The notes beneath the pieces are model-generated. The model was not told the DNA's origin. It saw only the letters and a program-made list of their open reading frames with translations, and made no database searches. From an uncultured Clostridia bacterium (GTDB lineage Bacteria > Bacillota > Clostridia > TANB77 > CAG-508): DNA of 39,465 nt. A program made the position numbers and the translations under genes. The stretch covers positions 1 through 39,465 of the forward strand of contig CAKPSH010000013.1 of the NCBI GenBank assembly GCA_934183325.1. The letters are read 5' to 3'. Below are positions 25,774-33,864 of this stretch, piece after piece (within the stretch, counting starts at the first letter, position 1; each line of letters opens with the position of its first letter).

Positions 25774-27714
25774 TTATGCTTCTATAATTATTGGTAATAC
25801 CATTGGGTTTCTTTTATTTTTTTGGAATAAATAATCTCTAATTTTATCTTTTATTGTTGATTTAATTATAGACCATTCTTTAACATTATTATCTTGTAAA
25901 TTATCTAATGTTTTCCTTACAACTTGTTTAATTTCTTCCATTAAATTTTCTGATTCTCTCACATATACAAATCCTCTAGAAATTATATCTGGACCAGAAA
26001 CCACTAATCCCTCGCTATTCATTGATATTACTACAACTATAAGTCCATCTTGTGATAAATGTTGTCTATCTTTTAATACGATATTTCCAACATCTCCTAT
26101 TCCTAATCCGTCTATCATTATCTTTCCATTTGGAACTGTTCCTGTTATTTTTCCTTCTTCTGGAGTTAATTCCAATACTGAACCATTATTTAAAATAAAT
26201 ATATCATCTTTATCTATTCCCATTAATTCAGCTGTCTCTTTATGTGCTATTAATTGTCTGTATTCCCCATGAACAGGTATAAAATATTTAGGTCTTATTA
26301 GTGCCATCATTAATTTTTGTTCTTCTTGTGATGCATGTCCTGAAACATGTATATCTTGTAAAGAACTGTATACAACTTCTGCACCTATTTTCATTAAATC
26401 GTCTATAACTTTAGATACATATTTTTCATTTCCTGGTATTGGTGTTGCTGAAATTATAACTAAATCATTTGCTGTTATTTGTACTTTTCTATGTTCTCCT
26501 GCTGCCATTCTTGTTAATGCTGACATTGGTTCACCTTGTGAGCCTGTTGTAATTATTGTTAAAGCTTCATCTGGATAGCTTTTTATTAAATCTATATCTA
26601 CTATTGTATTTTCTGGTACATCCATATATCCTAATTTTACTGCTGTTTCTACTACTTTTACCATACTTCTTCCACAAATTGCAACTTTTCTTCCATATTT
26701 TACAGAAGCATTTATTATTTGTTGTACTCTGTGTACATTTGATGAAAATGTTGCAACTACAATTCTTCTTCTGCAATTTACAAATAAATCATCAAATACT
26801 TCTCCTATTGTGCTTTCTGAACGTGTGAAACCTTTTTTCTCTGCATTTGTACTATCTGACATAAGTGCTAATACACCTTGATTTCCTAATTCAGCGAAAC
26901 GTCCCAAATCAACTTTTTGTCCATCTATTGGTGTGTAATCTATTTTGAAATCTCCTGTATGAACTATTACTCCAACTGGAGTGTGTAATGCTATTCCTAC
27001 TGCATCTGGAATACTATGTGCTGTCCTTATGAATTCAACTTTAAATTTTCCTAAATCTATTGTTTGTCCTGCATTAACAACTGTAAGTTTTGTTGATCTC
27101 AATAAATGATGTTCTTCAAGTTTATTTTCGATTAATGCCATTGTAAATCTTGTTGCATATATTGGAACACTGATTTGTTTTAATAAATATGGAATTCCTC
27201 CTATATGGTCTTCATGCCCGTGTGTTATAACTAATCCCTTTATTTTATCTTTGTTTTTTTCAAGATATGACATATCTGCTATTACAAAATCTACACCTAA
27301 CATATCTTCTGTTGGGAATGACATTCCACAATCTATAATAACAATTTCATCTTCATATTCAAAAACTGTTATATTTTTTCCAATTTCAAGTAATCCACCT
27401 AATGGTATAATTTTTATTGAACTTGATTTGAATCTAAAATCCTCTTGTTTTTTTCCTTTTGATTTTCTATTATTTTTTCTTCTAATATCTAATGCTTTAT
27501 TTTTACTTGTTGGTATTAATGCTTTGTCTTTTTTCTCCTTTACTTTTGTTAAAGCTTTCTCTGTATTTTCTTTAACTTCTACAAGTGCTGTTTCTACATT
27601 TTCTTTTTTTCTATTTTTTCTATGAAATCCACTTGTTCTTTTCTTCTTGCTTATTTCTTGTTTTTTCTCTTGTGTTGGGTCTATTTCTGTTTTCCCATTT
27701 AATTCTTCATCCAT
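25774..27714 (-). CDS. rnjA: Ribonuclease J
   Basis: RNase J is the metallo-beta-lactamase/beta-CASP nuclease with 5'-3' exo- and endonuclease activity, central to mRNA decay and rRNA maturation in Bacillota. The zinc motif HGHEDHIGG lies near residue 165, followed by RTAHSIPDAVG, the GDFK segment, beta-CASP motifs (SDSTNAEKKG, SGHASQEEQK) and the late PVHGEYR. The first 90 or so residues are a Lys/Glu-rich tail absent from B. subtilis RNase J1. The length is 646 residues. It heads rnjA-gltX-truA behind a long leader. Confidence 0.95.
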   Translation of the reverse strand: MDEELNGKTEIDPTQEKKQEISKKKRTSGFHRKNRKKENVETALVEVKENTEKALTKVKEKKDKALIPTSKNKALDIRRKNNRKSKGKKQEDFRFKSSSIKIIPLGGLLEIGKNITVFEYEDEIVIIDCGMSFPTEDMLGVDFVIADMSYLEKNKDKIKGLVITHGHEDHIGGIPYLLKQISVPIYATRFTMALIENKLEEHHLLRSTKLTVVNAGQTIDLGKFKVEFIRTAHSIPDAVGIALHTPVGVIVHTGDFKIDYTPIDGQKVDLGRFAELGNQGVLALMSDSTNAEKKGFTRSESTIGEVFDDLFVNCRRRIVVATFSSNVHRVQQIINASVKYGRKVAICGRSMVKVVETAVKLGYMDVPENTIVDIDLIKSYPDEALTIITTGSQGEPMSALTRMAAGEHRKVQITANDLVIISATPIPGNEKYVSKVIDDLMKIGAEVVYSSLQDIHVSGHASQEEQKLMMALIRPKYFIPVHGEYRQLIAHKETAELMGIDKDDIFILNNGSVLELTPEEGKITGTVPNGKIMIDGLGIGDVGNIVLKDRQHLSQDGLIVVVISMNSEGLVVSGPDIISRGFVYVRESENLMEEIKQVVRKTLDNLQDNNVKEWSIIKSTIKDKIRDYLFQKNKRNPMVLPIIIEA

Positions 27715-27857
27715 TTAACTAAAATCCTTCCTCTCTTTTCTCTAAAACTGAAAATAAAATAAATTTATATTTTTATATGGCAAATAAATACTAATATTTA
27801 CTTTTCTTAATATAATCCTTTTTATTAGCTCTTTTTATTTTTTAAGCTCAAAAAGAT

Positions 27858-27876
27858 AACCGTTCCTTATACGGTT
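27858..27876 (-). promoter_or_regulatory. Terminator-like hairpin in the rnjA leader
   Basis: A short stem (AACCGT / ACGGTT, 7-nt loop) is followed on the minus strand by ATCTTTTTG. It lies about 70 nt into a leader of about 235 nt between the rnjA promoter and its ATG, so it could attenuate transcription. The rest of the 27715-28008 gap holds only this leader and the promoter. Confidence 0.45.
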
Positions 27877-27954
27877 TATAATATTAAATTTTCCGTTCAA
27901 CAAATTATTTTTATAAAATCTCATCTTTACCATTTCTGGCAATAGCTGTTAACT

Positions 27955-27983
27955 ATTATACTACTCATTAGTATTTTTGTCAA
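27955..27983 (-). promoter_or_regulatory. Promoter of rnjA-gltX-truA
   Basis: TTGACA (27983-27978), 17 nt, TATAAT (27960-27955) on the minus strand. It directly follows the terminator of the GC-rich gene upstream. Confidence 0.85.
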
Positions 27984-28011
27984 TACTAGGATTTTTTATG
28001 CAAAAAAATGC

Positions 28012-28038
28012 CGGGTGTATGCTTTCGCAATACACCCG
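28012..28038 (-). terminator. Terminator of the GC-rich membrane-protein gene
   Basis: A stem CGGGTGTAT-GC / GC-ATACACCCG with one bulge and, on the minus strand, a GAAA loop closed by GC pairs, followed by GGCATTTTTTT. It is a classic strong intrinsic terminator. Confidence 0.88.
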
Positions 28039-28090
28039 AACATTTTGCCAAGGATCACTTGTTCGATATTATCTCACAAGTGTTTTGTTT

Positions 28091-28702
28091 TCACGGACGC
28101 GGAGGACGAGGTTTATCCTTTTCCTCAGTTTCCGTAATGATGATTTCCTGACCGTTAGGCAGCGTTACACGCTTTACCTTTGCGGTAGGAGCCGTACGGT
28201 GGAGCTTGCCGCGATTGCCATCCGTCTTCACCTTTTCCCAAATAATGGAGATAATGGTGATGATGGACAGAATCAGCTGGAACAAGGAGCCTTTGAGCAA
28301 GAAGCTCAAAATTGCTGCCATGCCCAGCACAACGGCCGGTACTGCGGTACGCTGATCGTCCTTGTCGGACATGTTGGCAACGACGTTGGCGAATACCAAC
28401 GCGATGGCCAAGCCAACCAGCTTCCATGCAATCCCCCACGGATGATAAGTCACGTGGGCGATGATGCCAACCCAGGTCATCCGACCAATGGTCGTTCCGA
28501 TGTTGCACCATGCAAACCAGACGAACAACCAATTCAGGTTGCGCCAGATGGCAAATGCTCGCTTCAGCCGACGGCAGTCAGGGTTATCCCCATCACTGTT
28601 GTCGGTCAGCCACCATTTGAAGGTCATCTGGGTGTTCGTAGGATTGCCGTTAGAATCCAGAACATTCTCGTTGATATGCTTCATCCATTCAGTGAATTTC
28701 AT
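28091..28702 (-). CDS. GC-rich membrane protein of unknown function
   Basis: I do not recognise this 203-residue protein. A hydrophilic Trp-containing N-terminus (MKFTEWMKHINENV) leads to about four or five membrane segments between residues 55 and 150 (LFVWFAWCNIGTTIG, GIAWKLVGLAIALVFANVVA, AVPAVVLGMAAILSFLL, LFQLILSIITIISIIW) and a basic, Pro-ending tail. The start is the ATG at 28702 after GGAGGG, not the longer frame. GC content is well above that of its neighbours, and two in-frame CGG codons (5' bases at 28483 and 28570) are read as Arg without a break. With its own promoter, leader hairpins and terminator it is a self-contained single-gene unit, like the HD-domain gene at 14456-15574. 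Confidence 0.72.
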   Translation of the reverse strand: MKFTEWMKHINENVLDSNGNPTNTQMTFKWWLTDNSDGDNPDCRRLKRAFAIWRNLNWLFVWFAWCNIGTTIGRMTWVGIIAHVTYHPWGIAWKLVGLAIALVFANVVANMSDKDDQRTAVPAVVLGMAAILSFLLKGSLFQLILSIITIISIIWEKVKTDGNRGKLHRTAPTAKVKRVTLPNGQEIIITETEEKDKPRPPRP

Positions 28703-28728
28703 TTTTTGTGCCCTCCTCGGCACTGTTT

Positions 28729-28774
28729 GAGGTTATACTGGCAGTAACCTCGTTCTGCACTGAGCAATTTGCTC
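28729..28774 (-). promoter_or_regulatory. Two hairpins in the 5' leader of the GC-rich membrane-protein gene
   Basis: A 7-bp stem GAGGTTA / TAACCTC (28729-28751) and a 5-bp stem GAGCA / TGCTC (28762-28774) lie between the promoter and the ribosome site. Confidence 0.45.
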
Positions 28775-28784
28775 TAGTGATTTC

Positions 28785-28813
28785 ATTATACCATTTTTTT
28801 TATTTTATGTCAA
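28785..28813 (-). promoter_or_regulatory. Promoter of the GC-rich membrane-protein gene
   Basis: TTGACA (28813-28808), 17 nt, TATAAT (28790-28785). The TGA stop codon of the upstream YitT-type gene lies inside the TTGACA box, so the cassette begins exactly at the end of that gene. Confidence 0.85.
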
Positions 28814-29679
28814 TTTTTCTTAAATCCCTGCCCTAAAACCTCTCTCGCATTTGATATTACAATAAATGCTTTTTCATCTAGTTTTTTTGCAATTTGCTTT
28901 ATTCTAATAATTTCTCTTCTAGAAGCTACACACCATAATATCATTTTATCTGTTTCATGATACATTCCCTGTGCATATATTCCTGTACTTCCTCTTCCTA
29001 TTTTTGTGCCAATATTTTTAGCAATTTCTTCATATTTGTTTGAAACAATGAATATCATTTTTGTAAAATTTGTTCCTTCAAAAATAATATCTATCATTTG
29101 TCCTGAAAGGTATATTGCAATTGCAGAATATAAACCAACTTCAATTTCTCTAAAAAATAATACATTTAAAATAACTACAATTGTATCAATTAGAATAATA
29201 AGTTTTCCCGTTCTAGCCATTGGCTTAAAGCTTGCTATGATATTTCCTAATAATTCTGAACCTCCTGTTGAAGCATTTGCCCTTAAAATAATTGCTGTTC
29301 CTATTCCTATCAATATTCCACCATAAATACTGGCTAATAGTCTGTCATGTGTTATTGCTGATACTCCCTCAAAAGCATTTAAGAATATTGATAAAACTGC
29401 AGTTCCAACTAATGCTTTAAAGAAAAATCTTTTTCCAATTTTTAATAAAGCTATTATAAAAAGAGGCAAATTGATAATTATCATTGTTGTTCCCATTGGA
29501 AAACCTATTAAATAATAAATTATTGTTGTAATTCCAGAAAAACCACCTGACGATAATTGATTAGGCAATAAAAAGAAAGCTGTTCCTATTGCAATAAATA
29601 AAGCTCCAATAATTATCATTATTGTTTCTATTATATATTTTTTTAAAATAACATACATTTTTCTATGTTTATATGTCAT
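28810..29679 (-). CDS. YitT-family membrane protein (DUF161 + DUF2179)
   Basis: This 289-residue protein has five or six membrane helices (GALFIAIGTAFFLLPNQL, GFSGITTIIYYLIGFPMG, TGGSELLGNII) and a C-terminal soluble DUF2179 domain (about the last 80 residues, with YHETDKMILWCVASRREI). It is the common YitT/YqfU/YpjC group of Bacillota, whose transport role is not settled. I start at the ATG at 29679, five bases after GGAGG. It is transcribed alone on the minus strand. Confidence 0.88.
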   Translation of the reverse strand: MTYKHRKMYVILKKYIIETIMIIIGALFIAIGTAFFLLPNQLSSGGFSGITTIIYYLIGFPMGTTMIIINLPLFIIALLKIGKRFFFKALVGTAVLSIFLNAFEGVSAITHDRLLASIYGGILIGIGTAIILRANASTGGSELLGNIIASFKPMARTGKLIILIDTIVVILNVLFFREIEVGLYSAIAIYLSGQMIDIIFEGTNFTKMIFIVSNKYEEIAKNIGTKIGRGSTGIYAQGMYHETDKMILWCVASRREIIRIKQIAKKLDEKAFIVISNAREVLGQGFKKN

Positions 29680-29876
29680 AATTTCCTCCATTATTATGTA
29701 TTTTCATAATTAGTATTAGTATTTTTTTCTTATTTATGTAACTTTTTTACCAAAGCTTTTTACATTTTATGGTTTTTATCACTAATTTTTACATTGTTTT
29801 GGTTTTTATTTTATGTTAATCTATATTATATAGCAGTTAGTTTTACATTATATTTTTCTTTGTAATTGGAGGATTT

Positions 29877-30125
29877 ATGAATAAAATTTTAGAAATATTT
29901 AAATCTCTTGATAAAAAAATAAAAGAAATAATGAAATTTGGAATTATTTTTTGTTTATGGTTAGCATTAATTGCCTCTTGTTTTTTGATTACTTATGAAT
30001 TATTTTATAGCTCTCCTGTTATTTATTACATAGGTATTTATTTATTAAAAGACAGTATCTTATTTGCTTGTGCTTTCCTCTCTTTCGGAGTCGGTTTTGA
30101 TAAGATAAAAAAAGAGCTCATTTAA
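29877..30125 (+). CDS. Small two-helix membrane protein
   Basis: I do not recognise this 82-residue protein. It has a Lys-rich N-terminal helix, two hydrophobic segments (FGIIFCLWLALIASCFLITY and ILFACAFLSFGVGF) and a short Lys/Glu tail. GGAGG lies four bases before the ATG, which supports translation. It faces away from the YitT-type gene and is followed by the large palindrome at 30223-30419. Codon use matches the AT-rich background. Confidence 0.68.
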   Translation: MNKILEIFKSLDKKIKEIMKFGIIFCLWLALIASCFLITYELFYSSPVIYYIGIYLLKDSILFACAFLSFGVGFDKIKKELI

Positions 30126-30222
30126 TACATATCATTATTCAATTAATATAACATTTTCATACTTTGATGCCGTAATAATTGTAATTTATCTTTTTTATTA
30201 ATAAAAATATTAAAAACGGATT

Positions 30223-30419
30223 TATAAAAAATAAGAAAAATTTCAAAAAGATTAGCTCCGAAAAGTTTTCAAAGAAATTCTAATATTACGTTATGGCTCC
30301 CTTTACCTTAGTCCTCATTGCTTACGCAATTCGACGGTAACTATTTCCATAACGCAATAAAAGAATTTCTAATTCAACTTTTCTTAAAAATCTTTTTTCA
30401 ATTTTTCTTATTTTTTATA
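30223..30419. repeat. 197-bp imperfect palindrome with a central loop (MITE-like or structured RNA)
   Basis: The ends are perfect 20-bp inverted repeats: TATAAAAAATAAGAAAAATT at 30223-30242 and its reverse complement at 30400-30419. The arms stay similar inward for about 70 bp in all, ending with TTACGTTATGG on one side and its near-complement CCATAACGCAA on the other. The loop of about 50 nt contains a small TTGC-TTAC-GCAA hairpin and is richer in C and G. No frame of note runs through it. It fills most of the 369-bp gap between the small membrane gene and gatB. A miniature inverted-repeat element or a long hairpin RNA would both fit. Confidence 0.8.
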
Positions 30420-30494
30420 TCCTATAATGAGTTTTCCTATAAAATATTATTCTTGTTTTTTCTATAATATCTATATTTATAATATTTTAATTTA

Positions 30495-31934
30495 TTATTT
30501 TGCTAACTCATCTTTAAACATTTGATTTAACATTTGTGGATTTGCTTTTCCTTTTGTTGCTTTCATTGCTTGTCCAACTAAAAATCCTAATGCTCTATCT
30601 TTTCCTGCTTTATAATCTTCCACTGATTTTTGATTTTCATCAATTATCTGCTTTACAACTTCTTGTATAGCGCCTTCATCAGAAATCTGTATCCAACCAT
30701 TTTCTTTTATGATTTGCTCTGGGGTCTTTGTTCCATCAAACATAATTTCTAATACTTTTTTAGCAATTGCACTACTAATTGTACCTTTTTCAATTAGTTC
30801 TACTAATTCTGCTAAATCTTTGGCTGTGAACTTAATTTCTGAAGGTTCCATTTCTTCTTCATTTAAAATTCTAGATATATCTGATAAAATCCAGTTACAT
30901 ACAGCTTTTGGATTATTTGTTATTTTAGTTGCTTCTTCAAATAAATTTGATAAATACTTAGAAGAAGTTAATCCATTAGCATCTTTTAAAGATAATTTGT
31001 ATTCATTCATATATCTTTGTTTTCTACTTTCTGGAAGTTCTGGCAAGTTGTTCTTTATGTTTTGTATATATTCTTCTGAAATCTTTATTGCAACTAAATC
31101 TGGTTCTGGGAAATATCTATAATCTTGAGCATCTTCCTTATCTCTCATTGAAAATGTCTTTCCTGAAACATCATCCCATCTTAATGTTTCCTGTTCAATT
31201 ATTCCTCCAGCATCTAGAATTTCAGACTGACGTTTTCTTTCATATTCTATTGCTCTTGTAATACTTCTAAATGAATTCATATTTTTCATTTCGGTTCTTG
31301 TACCAAATTCTGTTGCTCCTTTTTTTCTTAATGAAACATTGACATCTGCTCTAAAAGAACCTTCTTGCATTTTACAATCTGAAACCTCAATATATTCTAG
31401 CATTGCTTTTAATTTTTTTAAATATAAATCCGCTTCCAATGAGCTTCTCATATCTGGTTCAGAAACTATTTCTATTAAAGGAACTCCTGCTCTGTTTAAA
31501 TCTACTAAACTACCTTTTCCAAAATCATCGTGATTTAATTTTCCTGCATCCTCTTCTATGTGTATTCTTGTTATTCCTATATTCTTATTTTTACCATCTA
31601 TATTTATTTCAACAAATCCATGTTTGCACAATGGCTTATCATATTGAGATATTTGATATGCTTTAGGTAAATCTGGATAGAAATAATTTTTTCTATCATT
31701 TTTACTTTCTCTTTCAATTTCGCAATTTGTAGTTACACCTGCTTTTACAGCATATTCTACAACTTTCTCATTTAATACTGGTAATGTTCCTGGCATTGCC
31801 ATACATATAGGGCATATTTGTGTATTAGGTTTTGCTCCGAATGCTGTTGGACATTTACAAAATATTTTTGTTTTTGTTGAAAGCTCTGCGTGAACTTCCA
31901 ATCCTATGACTGTTTCATAATCTTCTAGTGCCAT
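30495..31934 (-). CDS. gatB: Asp/Glu-tRNA amidotransferase subunit B
   Basis: GatB binds the misacylated tRNA and phosphorylates the Glu/Asp side chain for amidation to Gln/Asn-tRNA. The start YETVIGLEVHAELSTKTKIFC, the zinc-site Cys residues in CKCPTAFGAKPNTQICPIC, DKNNYFYPDLPK-like RKNYFYPDLPKAYQISQYD and the C-terminal YqeY-like domain are clear. The length of 479 residues is normal. It is the last gene of gatCAB. Confidence 0.97.
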   Translation of the reverse strand: MALEDYETVIGLEVHAELSTKTKIFCKCPTAFGAKPNTQICPICMAMPGTLPVLNEKVVEYAVKAGVTTNCEIERESKNDRKNYFYPDLPKAYQISQYDKPLCKHGFVEINIDGKNKNIGITRIHIEEDAGKLNHDDFGKGSLVDLNRAGVPLIEIVSEPDMRSSLEADLYLKKLKAMLEYIEVSDCKMQEGSFRADVNVSLRKKGATEFGTRTEMKNMNSFRSITRAIEYERKRQSEILDAGGIIEQETLRWDDVSGKTFSMRDKEDAQDYRYFPEPDLVAIKISEEYIQNIKNNLPELPESRKQRYMNEYKLSLKDANGLTSSKYLSNLFEEATKITNNPKAVCNWILSDISRILNEEEMEPSEIKFTAKDLAELVELIEKGTISSAIAKKVLEIMFDGTKTPEQIIKENGWIQISDEGAIQEVVKQIIDENQKSVEDYKAGKDRALGFLVGQAMKATKGKANPQMLNQMFKDELAK

Positions 31935-31964
31935 TTATTTTTTCATTCCTTCCATATCAATCTT

Positions 31965-33434
31965 TTATTTTTTGAATTGTGGATAATAATTTTTTCTAAA
32001 TTCAGTTGCTTTTTCATAAGTATATGCTGCCTTTAAAATATCTTCTTCTCCAAATCTCTTTCCTATTAATTGCATTCCTATAGGCATTCCTTGTTCGTCT
32101 ACACCACAAGGAATAGATATTCCTGGTAATCCTGCAATATTTACAGAAACTGTACATATATCAGATAAATACATTTCCATTGGATTTCCTGATTTTTCTC
32201 CTATTTTAAATGCTGTTGTTGGTGATGTTGGTGTTAAAATTATATCATACTTTTCAAATACTTTATCAAATTCATTTTTTACAAGTGTTCTTACTTGTTG
32301 AGCTTTTTTATAATATGCATCATAATATCCTGAGCTCAATACATAAGTTCCAAGTATAATTCTTCTTTTTACTTCATCTCCAAAGCCTTCACTTCTAGAA
32401 TTTATATAAATATCTTTTAGGTTCTCATGTTTTTCGCTTCTATATCCATATCTAATTCCATCAAATCTACCTAAATTTGAGCTTGCTTCAGCACAGGCGA
32501 TAATGTAATATGTTGCAAGTGCATAATTAGCAATATCAAGTGACACTTCTTCTACAACTGCTCCTAATTCTTTGTATTTCTCTATTGCTTTTTCTTGTTT
32601 TTCTTTTACTTCTTTATTAATTCCTTCTCCAAAGAATTCTTTAGGTACAGCTATTTTTAATCCTTTTACATCATTTTTCAAACATTTTGTATAATCAATT
32701 TTTTCCATATTTGTTGATGTTGAGTCTTTTTCATCATGTCCTGCTATAACATTTAATAATAATGCTGCATCTTCAACATCTTTAGTAAATGTTCCTATTT
32801 GATCTAATGATGATGCAAAAGCTACTAGTCCATATCTTGAAACCAGTCCATAGGTTGGCTTTAATCCTACTACACCACAGCAAGCTGCTGGCTGACGTAT
32901 ACTTCCTCCTGTATCTGAACCTAAAGCCCAAGGTACCAAATTAGCAGAAACAGCTGCTGCTGATCCTCCTGATGAACCTCCTGGTACTCTATTTAAATCC
33001 CAAGGATTTTTTGTTTTTTTGTAATAGGATGTTTCTGTTGAACTTCCCATTGCAAATTCATCCATGTTTGTCTTTCCTAGGCTTATCATATTTTCATTCT
33101 TTATTTTTTCTATTACTGTTGCATCATAAGGTGAAACAAAATTTTTCAACATTTTTGAACCACAAGTTGTTTTTATTCCATTTATACATAAATTATCTTT
33201 TATACCTATTGGTATTCCTGCTAATTCACTTTTTATTTCTCCATTTTCTACTTTTTCTTCTATATTTTTTGCTTTTTCTTGTGCTTCTTCAGTAGTTAGA
33301 GTGATAAAAGCTTGTACATCTTTTTCTTTTTCATTTATTCTATTTATATATGCATTATTTATTTCAGTTATTGTAAGCTCTTTATTTTTTAGCTTTTCTT
33401 TTAATTCATGAACAGTTAATTCTGTAATTTCCAT
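31965..33434 (-). CDS. gatA: Asp/Glu-tRNA amidotransferase subunit A
   Basis: GatA is the glutaminase of the complex and passes ammonia to GatB. The amidase signature is present: GIPIGIKDN (catalytic Lys), PGGSSGGSAAAVSANLVP and SDTGGSIRQPA (catalytic and bridging Ser). The length is 489 residues. It lies 21 nt after gatC and 30 nt before gatB. Confidence 0.97.
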   Translation of the reverse strand: MEITELTVHELKEKLKNKELTITEINNAYINRINEKEKDVQAFITLTTEEAQEKAKNIEEKVENGEIKSELAGIPIGIKDNLCINGIKTTCGSKMLKNFVSPYDATVIEKIKNENMISLGKTNMDEFAMGSSTETSYYKKTKNPWDLNRVPGGSSGGSAAAVSANLVPWALGSDTGGSIRQPAACCGVVGLKPTYGLVSRYGLVAFASSLDQIGTFTKDVEDAALLLNVIAGHDEKDSTSTNMEKIDYTKCLKNDVKGLKIAVPKEFFGEGINKEVKEKQEKAIEKYKELGAVVEEVSLDIANYALATYYIIACAEASSNLGRFDGIRYGYRSEKHENLKDIYINSRSEGFGDEVKRRIILGTYVLSSGYYDAYYKKAQQVRTLVKNEFDKVFEKYDIILTPTSPTTAFKIGEKSGNPMEMYLSDICTVSVNIAGLPGISIPCGVDEQGMPIGMQLIGKRFGEEDILKAAYTYEKATEFRKNYYPQFKK

Positions 33435-33455
33435 TATGTGACCTCCGTTTTCATT

Positions 33456-33740
33456 TTATAATACTTTTGGTACTCTAATCATATTATCTTGTTCTTCTGG
33501 GAAATTTTTTATCATCCCATCAATATTTTCAAATTTTTCTACAACATCTTTTCTAAAAACATTGTATGCATCTCTTTCTCCTATTGTTTCTTTTAATCCA
33601 TCAACTGGAGCCTTGTTTACAATATTAGCAAAATTTAAAATATCTTGTAAATTTAATAAATACTTATCTATTTCGTCGTCTGCTAGTTTTAATTTTGCAA
33701 GATTTGCTATATGTAAAAGCTCTTCTTTTTTTACTTCCAT
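33456..33740 (-). CDS. gatC: Asp/Glu-tRNA amidotransferase subunit C
   Basis: GatC stabilises GatA-GatB. The 94-residue protein starts with KEELLHIANLAKLKLADDEI, has a central LQDILNFANIVNKAPVDGL and ends with NMIRVPKVL, all typical. It is the first gene of the unit, with GGAGG ahead of the ATG and the promoter at 33798-33826. Confidence 0.95.
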   Translation of the reverse strand: MEVKKEELLHIANLAKLKLADDEIDKYLLNLQDILNFANIVNKAPVDGLKETIGERDAYNVFRKDVVEKFENIDGMIKNFPEEQDNMIRVPKVL

Positions 33741-33797
33741 AAGAACCTCCTTTTTAGTTCTATATATTTTTTCAATCTTTTCCTGTATAATGCACGT

Positions 33798-33826
33798 ATT
33801 ATATAACTTTTTCTGCTAAAAATCAA
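33798..33826 (-). promoter_or_regulatory. Promoter of gatCAB
   Basis: TTGATT (33826-33821), 17 nt, TATAAT (33803-33798) on the minus strand, about 60 nt upstream of gatC. Confidence 0.75.
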
Positions 33827-33864
33827 GTATTTGCATCTGTCATATTTTGTCTTTTTATAAAAGT

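Noticed and set aside
19637..25800. T-box or other riboswitch upstream of trpS or gltX
   Set aside because: Both genes sit inside operons with gaps under 30 nt, and I see no T-box-type conserved sequence in the leaders of rpiB or rnjA.
27977..28747. Long plus-strand frame opposite the GC-rich membrane-protein gene
   Set aside because: GC-rich DNA has few stops in any frame. The minus strand carries the promoter, ribosome site, membrane helices and terminator.
30223..30419. The palindrome as an integron attC site
   Set aside because: The ends are A/T-rich and lack the GTTRRRY-type core expected at attC ends.
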